Below are positions 22,101 through 34,100 of a stretch of 64,000 nucleotides of DNA, in pieces. Each line of letters begins with the position of its first letter. Positions within the stretch are counted from its first letter, which is position 1. The position numbers and the translations under genes were made by a program. The DNA comes from Tiliqua scincoides (lineage: Eukaryota > Chordata > Lepidosauria > Squamata > Scincidae). The stretch is taken from positions 103,114,659 to 103,178,658 of the forward strand of contig NC_089822.1 of NCBI RefSeq assembly GCF_035046505.1, given 5' to 3'. A model generated the notes under the pieces. That model was not told the origin of the DNA and did no database searches. It saw nothing but the letters and a program-made list of their open reading frames with translations.

Positions 22101-25100
22101 TGTGTGTGAATGTGTGTGTGAGCGTGAGAGAGAGAGAGAGAGAGAGAAGGAGGGAGGGAGGGAGAGAGGGAGGGAGGGAAGGGAGAAAGAGATGATGTGG
22201 GAGATGAAGGAATCAGGCAGGGGAGAGAGGTTGCTAGGCAGACAGAGGAAATGAGGCTTGTGCTTGCTTCGATCTCACTTTTTCAAGTGCAAATCTTAGA
22301 TACTGCAATGGGTGTGTTTGTACCAAGGGCTACTGGGAATAAGGCACAAAAATAGCTGTGCCTCCCCTTGTCCATGTTTTCTTTCTTTACCTCAATCACT
22401 GTTTCTCTGTAGCCCTCCATGCAAGCTAAAATCTATCTCACACCTAGCAGAGGTGAAGCTAACTCAGCCTGTGCAAAACCTGCTGCATCCCCATCTGGAC
22501 GGTTACAAACTGCACAACTTGGGGCTTCTTTTATCATGCCCCAATTTGCTGAAAGCTCACTCACAAAACGGATGATATTGGATTCCAAGGAAGGCACTAG
22601 TACTGTGCCTTGGCTCCTAGAATATTTTTAATGGACAAACATGGCTATCTGTGATTGTTGTGTGTTTCAGTAAAGCAAAAGCTTTCTGTACTTGTCTTAC
22701 AAGAAGAGCTTATGAACAAGGCATGAACAGTAGAGGGTTGTATCTGAAGGTTTCCTTCCTGCTGGGGAAGAAGGCCTTCCAAAGGAGAAAGGAAACCTTT
22801 GGGTCCAACACAGAAGCAGGTGCCCGCACTTGTTGCCCCCCTACCCTGAGCAATGCACATTGACTACATTTGCATTGCAGGAGTGCCTTCCATCCAGAAA
22901 TGCACTGAAAGCAGAACAGGTCAGCTACCCTCCCTCCTTCCCTCCCTGCTCACTTGCTGTGCTACTTTAATTAGAAAATGGAAGGCTTCTTTTCTAGTAA
23001 AAATAATGTGGAGGGTGACACATCATCAGGATAATGCAAACCACAAAGGGGCAAAGAGCTAAAGCCTTCCTAACCCCCACCATTTTGCCACATTTTGCAT
23101 CCCACTCCAGAGCTATTTTAAGAATAGAAATCAATAAAATGGCCCAGCAGACACTGTACTTTGGCCATCAGACCCTTTACTCTGCTTGTGCAAACAGGGA
23201 GATGTACAGTTATTTGGTGAGGCAACTGATTAGTGGGAGTTCACTTCCTGGGCAATAGCAATTCTGGAATGGCCCAATCTAGATTAAGATTGTGATGGAG
23301 GCAAACAGCTAAAGCATACCCAATTGCCAAGCAGTTGTTCCATTCTGGATAGAGTTTCCTCCTTTCCTCATTACCACAGCAGTTATAAGGGGGGAGAAAA
23401 AAAATATGTGATTGACAATCACATGCTTCTTGTACCATGTAACCTGTCCCTAAAGCTCCATGCAGTGTGGATGGATATTTAGGACCTGGAAGAACCAGGT
23501 TCAAATCCCTGCTTAGCCATGAAGCTTTCTGGGTGACCTTGGGCCAGTCACCGTCTCTCAGCCTTACATACCTCACAGGATTGTTGTGAGGACAAAAGAA
23601 GGGAAGGAACCATGTAGACCACCCTGAGCTCCTTGAAGGAAGGGCAGTATAAAAATATGAAAAACAAACAAATAATAAATAAATAAAAACCAAATTTTTG
23701 CAAGGCAACTGTTCCATCTCTAAAGTATTTATTTAAATTTTATATTTAATTTCTTTTTCTGGCCCTCAACACCATGCCAGATATTTGATGTGGCCCTTCG
23801 GCCAAAAAGTTTAGAGACCCCTGCTCTACAGCAATGGTTCCAAATCTTTACAGCCTGCAGACCACTGAGGCAAAAACCAGAACCATTGTGGATCACAATG
23901 TGGCTGCGGGTGGTCTGGTCTCTGCCATCTTTGGTGTCCATCTCCCAAGCACTTCCCCATGGCCTATCAGAGAGAAGAGAGAATGGACCACTCACAGCCA
24001 CAGCTGACACTTCAGTGGCTGTGGGCAGTCTGTTCTCCTTCCTCTTTGGTTGTATGTGGGAGACTGCTTGGCGAGACAGTGGAAGTGATCAAAGGTTATT
24101 TTTCCCCCTGAAATTTCGCAGACTACTTCTCAGGGCCTTGCGAACCACCTGTGGCCCGCAGACCACAGGTTGAGAACCAGTGCTCTACACGTTGCTGAAA
24201 AGGTCTTCAGGGAATGGAGGGAGAATTGCGCTCCAAGTGCTCCAAGAACAGGCAGGAATGGGATCAAAGCTCAATGGGAATGGGATCAAACAGTAGAGAT
24301 CATTGCCAGGACTCACCTTTCCCAGTATTGCTGACGAGGTGGTAATAGGGTTCCTTGCAGCGGTACTTGACAACTGACTGGTACTCATCGTTTTGCTGGG
24401 ACACGTAATCAAAGGCCCCATTGGTCAGGGCTTTTGGCTTTCCGCAGTTGACAACTACAAGAGAAAACACATTAAGCAGGAAGAAGGAAAGGACGGTCTG
24501 CTTTCAGGAATCCTCCAGGAAACATCAGAGTCCAGCTCTGGCAGAAGCATTTGGTGGCTGCTAGACAAGGCCAGGACCAGCTTTGAATCAATGGAACCAT
24601 TTGCTTCAAACTGGGCGCCTGCCTAAGCCCCCTGCCCCCCATGCTAGTCTTGTCAAGCACACACACAACACCATATTGGTCCATTAACTCACATGCACTT
24701 TTTAAGCACACCTTTTGATTGCTTTCCATTCTCCCATAGAGATATAAAGTCTATAATAAATTTTATTTCTATCTCTAAGATTCTACAGGCCTTGGCTGTG
24801 AACCCACAAAAAAAATGTTTCCAATTGGACCCCACAGTTCCTAAGACCAGCCCTGGACAAGCTGTAGTTAACAACCATGGGGAATCACGATATGTTCCCA
24901 ACACTGCAATGTTGACGACAATCTCTGGTCACTTGTCCTCTCAAAATCAAACCCCTCCTCTGCTCTCCCACCTGTGTGGAGGAAGATCTGGGATCCACAT
25001 GTGCTTTCCTCCATAGCACAAAGATCAGGAGGGTCATAGCACAAAGATTGAGGAGGGTGAGATTCTGAGCAAAGAAAGGGCAGGGACTCAAAGGTTTAAG

Positions 25101-28100
25101 GAACCCTTTTCCCCACTGCCACTCTTCCTGTTCTCAATCATGGCCTCTGAGGCTGCATTTTATTTTAAAAAATCATCAACAGGACAGTCATGCAATTGAG
25201 GGTGCAATCCTGACCACTTTCCAGCATCAACATAAGGACAATGCAGCTCCAAGGTAAGGGAACAAACATTCTCTTATTTGAGGGGGCCTCCATGAGTGCC
25301 ACCCAACTGCAGGATGCGACACACATCCCATTGGCACAGCTATGCCAGTGCCGGAAACTTGGTTAGGATTTGAATCTGAGTGTCGTTGGTGGTTTGGCTC
25401 CACTCTCAGAACTGTTAGATATAAAACCTAGTGGTGGCAGCACTCTAAGTATTAGGCCATCAGCAGACCCAAGGAGAAAGCAATATGTAAAGTTGGATTT
25501 GTGGGAGCAAGATCTGTGGAAGCAAGACCTGGGGAGCCAGGTCAGGTGCAACCAGGCTGCTTGAGGCTCAGGCAACATTCCCGTCCAATCTGAAAGCATT
25601 TATATTCCTGCTGGCCCAGGAGAAGCCAATGGGGTGCTTCTGTGGACAGAGTTGAAAGCACATCACCCCATGGGTGGTTCACAGGGTGCTCACACCCAGC
25701 TCTGATTTTGGCAGCTCCCAACCCTGTAGTAGCCACAAGTGGAACTAGGTGTGTATGACAAGCACCAGATCTTGGGTCCAGTGCCAGCCCAAGATATTTT
25801 GGAACTTTGAGCAGGAAATCCAAATGCCACCTGCAACCCACCCACTTGAGTATAGAAAAAAGCACTGGAATCTTCTTGCTCTCCGATGGTGGTCAGAATC
25901 TGACTCATTTTGCTTCACGGAAGAATCAGCCCTGCAGGCAATAACGGGGAGCAGGTAGCAACTCACTTGCACACCGGGGCATGGGGCGGTGCCAGGTGCC
26001 ATCATCTTGGCAGACAGCGGTGAAGGATCTCAGCTGCTCATCACCCTGTATAGATCCAAACAGTAGAGAACTGGACATCTGCTGATGTAAATAAGCACCC
26101 TGCCTCTGCCCTTTATATATTGTAAGTGGTTTCTCTATTATTGTATTCCACTTATTTGTTCAATACAAATAGCTGATTTCCTTTTTAAAACTTTCAACTT
26201 TGATTTTCTTTACTCAGCGTGTGGTTGGTCTGTGGAACTCCTTGCCACAGGATGTGGTGATGGCATCTGGCCTGGACACTTTTAAAAGGGGATTGGACAA
26301 GTTTCTGGAAGAAAAATCCATTACCCGTTACAAGCCATGATGTGTATGTGCAACTTCCTGATTTTAGAAATGGGCTACGTTAGAATGCCAGATGCAAGGG
26401 AGGGCACCAGCATGAGGTCTCTTGTTATCTGGTGTGCTCCCTGGGGCATTTGGTGGGCTGCTGTGAGATACAGGAAGCTGGACTAGATGGACCTATGACC
26501 TGATCCAGTGGGGCTGTTCTTATGTTCGTATTTTATAAACAGTAGAAGTACAATTTCACTTGGGGGGGGGGGAATTCCAAAATACAGAAGACTGCACATC
26601 AGAAATAAACAGTTTTAAGTACTGCAGATTATAAAGAAAAGAAATAATATCCAAAAGGAAGAACAATTGGGTAGAATATATCAACAACAGCATATTTTGC
26701 AGGGGGTCGCATTACAATGTGATTCATCTCAATGAGGGGAAAAAGTGATACCAGTCATCATGGAACACTTCAGGTGTAGTTAATTCCTTGGAGAGGAATT
26801 GCATCTGATAGTTCAGTTTTTCCACAGGCACCAAATCACACATTCACAAAATACCAACGAGATATGGCTGGATGTCTTTCAGTTTTCTAATGTTGCGCAA
26901 ATATAAATTTTTAAGCCAATGACATATCAGTGCCAATGATGATTGGACATACATGAGTCTATTTGGAATCAATCTCATGAAAAAACATTTTTAAGTTTGT
27001 GAAGTGTGCAAGTTAAGTAACATTTATGTTTGATAGCCCATGTATCCTTGTTTGTTTTTTTTTTGAACTCACCACATGAAAGCCTTTAGTTGTGCAATTT
27101 TTAATGGTTTTTTGTTATCATGTATTTGCATCACAGTTTTTGTTTTGTACATGTTTTCTTTTTATGCTTTTTTCTGTATGCAAAAAATATAAAAATATTT
27201 TTAAAGAACCCACTAACTGTCCTGAAGAAGGAGATAACCAAGGGCCCAATCCTACAGGCCCGTTGCACTGACATACCATCATATACTGCTGGCACGGCAG
27301 CCTTTCCACTGGTCTGTGCAGAACTTCCGTGGGTGCAACAACTAGAAAGTCACATACCACCAGCAGAACCATGCAGAGTGGCTACTGGTGGGGCTCTGCC
27401 AGTGGAGGCAATGGCGTAGCTAAGGTGGTGCAGGTGGGTAGCAACTGCACTGAGCAACCAGCTTTAGGGGGGGCAACATCCTGAACTTGACACTAGCGGC
27501 CAAAATTGTGAAAACCTTGGTATTTTTGAATAATACTGTCATGTTGTACACCATTTGATGCAGAATTTAATGTGGAATACAGTGAAACAAACCATGTTGA
27601 AATATCTCTATTCTATCAAAAGTTATTGCCAAATAACCAGAAAATAAAAACACAACTGCATTACGTAACAAATATTGGACTTTTTAAACTCAAAACTGAC
27701 CAGTGAGACTGATTGTTCCGAGAGCTAATTGTGTGTTGTTATGATTCAGCAGGGAATCAATAAAATGTTAATATGGGAGAGCCTGTGGGGAGGTGGCAAA
27801 GCAAGTGGTCAGTGAGCTGCTTGGGGGAGCAGGTTGATTTTCTCCCATTTTCACTTTTTTAAAAGCCTGGGTGTGACTTCACTTCATTTGAAACTTGGAA
27901 TCATCATTTGAAACTTGGAAACGGGGTACACAATCATTAGCTACGCCACTGAATGGAGGGGAAGGGATTAGGGTGGGATGGAGCAGGTCATGGTGGCTCT
28001 TGCATCTGCCATACCCCAAACTTCTGTTCTCGGCCAATCATGCCCCAAGCAGGCTCCTTAGGGCAACGCTAGCAAAAAAGCTGGTGTATATCTAAAGAGT

Positions 28101-31100
28101 CTTATGGGACTTCAGTGGCGACACAGAGGTGTCTTACCTCTTTCACCTGGCCACTCGCCCTCGAACAGTGTGTTGAATGCAACAGCCAATGTGCTGGTGG
28201 CCTTGCATCCCTTGCACTGGCCCTGAATAGGATTGGGCTACCTTGGGCTACAAGGTAATAAATGCTGCAAAAATGAAAATATATTCAAAAGTGCCTCTTC
28301 AGGTGCAGGATCAATAGCCTGGTGATTTCTCCTCTTTGCAAAGAAGCAAAAATAATAGCTGATTCTTAAAAAAAAAAAAAAAATAGAAGTTGCTAGGGCC
28401 AAAATCAGATATGATGTTGGTTATGTATTTTGCTTCTCCCTCTCATGCCTGTTTTTGTTTTAAAAACCCTGCAAGCTTCTATTTTTTGTTTCCTTGGATG
28501 CAAGATATTTCAGTCACATTGCATTTGATATCAGATTCCCTACTCCAGGCTAACAGCTTATCACTTAAATTAAATCCAACCACAGAGGTGATTGAAATGC
28601 ATGCTGAGATGCTCAGGAGTGTGATGAAGTGAAGCAATGAAGGCCTGATTCATTCACTCAAATGTTAGGGGGCTAAAGAAAGGCAAATCACACTTGAGAA
28701 TATAGAAAAGTACAGCATGTTTAACAAGAGAACTAGGTTGTTATTCACTCAAGCAAAGCCCCATAACTTGATGTTCAATTAACCAGAGTCTGGTTTGACT
28801 CTAGAGTTCAAGTCTGCTTCAAGATTGCTGCAGCCTCCGTCTTTGACAACTGATCAACCTTATCTTATTTATGGGGGTGGGTGAAGTGGCAGAGGAATTA
28901 TTTTGGCACTTTGTACATGCTCAGAGGAACTTGCCATCGACACTAGATGATAACAGAGCCGAGTCCTGACATTCAAAACAAGTATCAGGACTGAGCTGTG
29001 GGTTACATTAAGCCTTGTTTATCGGTTACACAGTTATTTCCACTCCCCTCCCCCCCTTTCTTCTTTAGGCTGGTCAGTAATCAACCAAAAATTGTGCAAT
29101 CACCAAATTTATGTCTCCCTTTAATCAAATTCTGACGCACAGGGCTACTCTGTCTTGTGTTTGGGGAAAGAGACTTATTTGTTGGAAGATTCAAAAAGAT
29201 TTCTTGTGCACTGATATGCATCTTAACCTGTTCCTATGAGAGAGACTGGAAGATGTAAAAGGAAAAGCTGTTGCCTATTATGTGTTTTATACGCACATGA
29301 ACATGATGAACTAAGTACATGCCAGGTGAACATGATCCAGACCAGTCTCCCAGCATTTTGTTTGGGCAGCTTGTGTACAAGCATCAGGTCCCACAGGCCT
29401 TACAAAAGAGGTCTGCAGAGCAATCCCACCCACACATTAAAGCTGGCTGGCTTAGGAGAAACTTTGCCTTTCTTTTTGGGGGAAATTCCAAGACCCACCA
29501 CAGATTTAAACCTGACTGGGAAGTAAACAGTCATTAGCAAACACAAAAGAGGGGCCTTCAGTCTTGGCTGCCCTCACCACTGGCATAGCTAGAGGGGGGG
29601 CAGAGCACTAAGTTTTGCAGGGAGCCTCACTGCAGCGTGCAAGGTGAATGGCTCCCAAGGGGAGGGAGAGGGGCCGCTTGCACGCTGCATGGAGGCTCCC
29701 TGCAAAACTTAGTGCCCCGCCCCCCAGCTACACCAGTGGCCCTCACTAATGTTTTGTAAACTCCATCAAAAGTTGTCTGATAGTTAAGGCACAGGCTTCC
29801 AAGGAACACTTCATCCAGAAGCGTCACTAGGGTTTGCATCATCCAGCGCGAGAGCTCATTGCTTGACCTCTCTGATGTGGACCTCAGCCTGGACCAGATT
29901 ACAATAACATACACACAAATGACAATATCATAAGCACAGCCTAGGGTTGGTGTAACTCCCATTAATTTCAGTTATTTATTTTATTTTATAACAGTACAGG
30001 TCTCCCCAGTGGCGTAGCTAGGTTGTTTGACACCCGGGGCCCATAAATTTTTGTCATCCCCCTACGACATAATTATTTTTCCACATTTTTATACCACCCA
30101 TCCTCTAAGGAGCCCAGGGTAGTGTGCATGGGTCCTCCCCTTATTTTGTCCTCACAACAACCCTGTGAGGTAGGTGAGACTGAGAGATAGTAAAAGTCAT
30201 GACACGAAATGAATAATAATAATGGCCAGAAAATAAATGCATTGAATATTTCTTTTTGATTCTCTGTTTAGTTGTTCTAACATTAAAGCTTGTATTTCTA
30301 AATGAAACTTAATCTGTTCAGCCTAGCTTCATTTATTATATCAATTAAATTTGACAACTGGACATTCCAGCCTCTAACTCCTTTGAAGCTCACAATCTTA
30401 TCTCAACTTTGACAGCTTAGCAGCCCTTGATTTACAGCTTGTCTCTGTTTCACTTTCAGACTTCTTCAGACAAAGTGGATTTCATATGTTTTAAGCATCA
30501 TTTTCCTTATTTCTTAGCTAATTCACCCATAACATTGCATTAACATTATTAACATAAGTAAACATAAAATGTTTAGTTTTAGCATAATGGCTACATACAC
30601 ACACATACATACATGGCATAACATTTGCTCTGTTAAACATTTGGTCTGTTAGCATGAGTGGCTTCATGGCTTTAAATTAAACATGTGAGCCTAATTTGTT
30701 TAATTACCTTATTGCCAATATTTGTTTATGCTGAACATTATTAAGCCTTTATACATTTTCCCATTAACTGCTAAATGATTTAACTTTTAATGACTTGGTT
30801 TTGCTTGGCCCAGGGCCTTCACCAGCCTGCATCACCACAAGCCAAGGCATGTTTGCTTACTTGCAAGTAATGCCTACTTGTGAGTAAACGCTTAGTTTCA
30901 CTTTCCATAGGGCTTAATATATTCATCAGCTTGGAGGGAGGGACTTTCTTCTAGGGCAGTGATATTCAGACTGGGGCGTCATGATGCCCCAGCCTGAAGG
31001 CCCTGGCCTCTGCCCCCTTAAGGGGTGAGAGTAGGGGGGAAGGCAGCTGCAGGGCCTGGGATGTGCTCACCAGTCCCTGCAGCAGTGTTGTGGGTATGCA

Positions 31101-34100
31101 GGGAGCCCTGCGTGAGCGTCTGCAGGGCCCCCCAGCATACAGTAAGTGAAAGTGGAGCAATCCTGTGATCTGGTTTTGCAGAAGTGGAGTGCAATTGCTC
31201 CACTTTCACTTTCTGCAGGCTGGGGAGACCTGGAGACGCTCGCGCAGGCTCCCCACACACCCACACCACTGCTGCAGGGACTAGTGCGTACATCCCAGTC
31301 CCTGCAGCCCTCCTGAGTGATGCAATCCTAGGGATTACGTTGTCACCTTCACCTCACCCCTGCTGCCTCCCTCCTCACCCCCACAAGGACTCCTTGAGAG
31401 TTTGAAAACTGCTGTTCTAGGGTGTTTTGGGTGGCTACATTCATCGGATCGGGACTCTTCTGGTGTTGTTGGATTCCTCTCAACTTGCCCTTTCTGATGG
31501 ATGAAGGCAAGTTCACCTACTCGCGAGTAAACACACAACCGGGCTCAGTTTCACTTTCCACAGGGCTCCATGCATTTTTGTTTTTTGGCCATAACTTTTA
31601 ATAGAATGGTGACATTTCACTCCCATTTTTTTCATTACATTCTGCTGTAAATTCCACATCCAATGGTATATAGCATGATGGTATTCTTCCTAACCATCTT
31701 GATTTTAGCTATTTTGGTAACTTGTGATGTCACCCCTCCCCAAAGTTGGTACCTAGGGCAAATCGCCCTCTCTGCCCCTTCCTAGCTACGCCACTGGGTC
31801 TCCCAACAAATCAACAAACAAACAAAAAAAGTGGACAACTTGGACTCACACAACTTAATAAGAGTTCTAGTATTAGTTCTGAAACATGGAAATGAGAGCT
31901 GACCCATGCTAACACCTTATTGGTTTCCTGCTCTGTCATAATAGCACTTCATTGCTCTTGGAACAATCAGTCTCATTGGTCAGTTGTGAGTTAAAGAAAT
32001 CCACATTTTGTTACATAAGGTAGTTGTGTTTTCCTTTTCTGGTTATTTGGCTATAGCTTTAGAAAGAATATGGAAAAATATGCAATTTGTTTCACTGAAT
32101 TCATTAAGTTATGAATGATATATAACTTGATGGTATTATTCATAAATATTATTCATATATAGTTTTCACAATTTTGGCCACTAGTGGTATCATGCACCCC
32201 AGTGTGGTCTGCACCCCCTTAGTGACACCACTGCCTTCACCTCGCCTGATCAGGATGCAGAACAACACAGAGATACAATAATGGAGAAGTCAAAGATATG
32301 GGACTTACCTCCATCAATTTATATCCTGTCTTGCAGTTGACAATGAAGTAGTCTCGGAATTGGTACAGGGGCTGAGGGTCTTTGATGACAGTGAATTCAT
32401 CCTTTGGCACAGGTTGTGGACACCGGATTCCTATTGAGGGCAAAAGAGGAAGGAAGCAAGGAATGAAGCATCTTGAAGATGAGTGACTACCACTGTTCAA
32501 TTGTAGTTTGGTGGAATGCATTACTCTCTGTCCTGTACTTGATCTTCCATCCATGGCTGAATCCTGATTCGTCTGTGAGGAAGAGGATATCCACCGAAGA
32601 GCTGTTGGTTTCGATGGTCCCTGGAGACACTGTGCCACAGAACTCACCAATCTTTTCTGTTCCAGCCCGGATCTGGTAAGCAACAGAAGATATTTGGGTG
32701 TTGCAGATACCAGAATTCACACCTCAAGACGGTTGCCTCCTTCACCTCATCAAGTCAGTCCAACAGACATGTCTGCTGAATGGCTTTAATACCATTCAGG
32801 AAACCAGTAAGTTGATGCCACAAAAAAAAAAAAAAAACAAAAAAAAAACCACAACTAATGTATCCATCCATTGGTCCCCATAGTTCTTGTTAAGCTAAAT
32901 TTATTTAGCAATAAGCAAGCAAGAGCTTGATTGTTCTATATGATACTGGGAAAGGCTCACCAGGAGTGGCTAAGCAAATTGATTTAACTGTGAGCTCTTC
33001 TTGTTCATGAACTTAATAAAATGGCTATACAGTATTATTGTTCAAAAGCACAGGCATTGGCTGGCTCTCAGCAGCTCGGTTTCCCACTGTACTGCACTTA
33101 CTGCACTTATTGCCAAATGCCAGCAAGCTTTGAAAGTCCACCTGGAAATCCAAACTTGTGTGGTGGAAACAGGAACTTAATTTCAGAGGAGCAGATCACT
33201 TACAAAAACCAGCTTTACAAACATTTGATAACATCTGGAATCTGCTCAGAATGCTTTAGTTAGCCAAACAACTGTTGGTATACTTGCTCACCACACAGAC
33301 TCTCTATAATTCCTTTTGGTGTGTGCACACCTGTGCACGCATGTGTATTTTCTCCTTCTTTCCCCTTTTAAAAATACATGTCAAAGGTTCTAAGAGTACT
33401 CTTGAGAAATAAGTTGAACATGAAGAACCTGAAATAAATTGATCTAAGACAGTGATTTTCAACCTTTTTCATCTCATGGCACACTGACAAGGCACTGAAA
33501 TTGCCAAGGCACACTACCAGGTTTTTGACAATTGACAAGGCACACCATGCTGCCAGTGGGGGCTCACATCTCCAATTGGCCCTATTAATAAATTACCTTC
33601 CCCCAAATTCCTGTGGCACATCTGTGGACCACTCGCGGCACACCAGTGTGCCATGGCACAGTGGTTGAAAATGGCTGATCTAAGATGACCCTCCCATTTT
33701 GTCCACCAAATTTTCAGGTGGAGAAAGTGGCAGGGTGGAGGCAAAGTCTGCAATTTTCCAGGAGGGCAGGAGAAAACCTGATGAATTCTGATAGATTTCG
33801 GATGAATTTCTCTGCAGTAGAGGTCTTGGGGAGGTTGGGTCAAAAGACTCAGGCCCCACACTTGTGGGGCCTGAGGGGGCAGTACTGCCACACCCACAAC
33901 CACCACTACCTCCGCCCGCCCTCTGGAGCCATTCCATGAGCTGGGGAGGCCTCTGAGCTGTGCTTCCGGGCACTCTGAAAGCCTGTGGAAGCCTCTGGAG
34001 CACCATTAAACAATACTTCCAGTTTTTCAACGAAAACCAGAAGTACTGTTTAAAGGTGTTCTGGAGGCCTCAGAAGGCTTTCAGAGTGCACAAGGTTCCA

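Larger units (their letters stand above)
30007..31796. mobile_element. Large non-autonomous hAT element with nested insertions
   Basis: Ends CAGTGGCGTAGCTAGG and, inverted, CCTAGCTACGCCACTG, with a perfect 8-bp duplication GGTCTCCC (29999-30006 and 31797-31804). A SINE fragment (about 30069-30200) and another hAT (30957-31414) lie within it. No transposase frame is readable. Confidence 0.88.
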
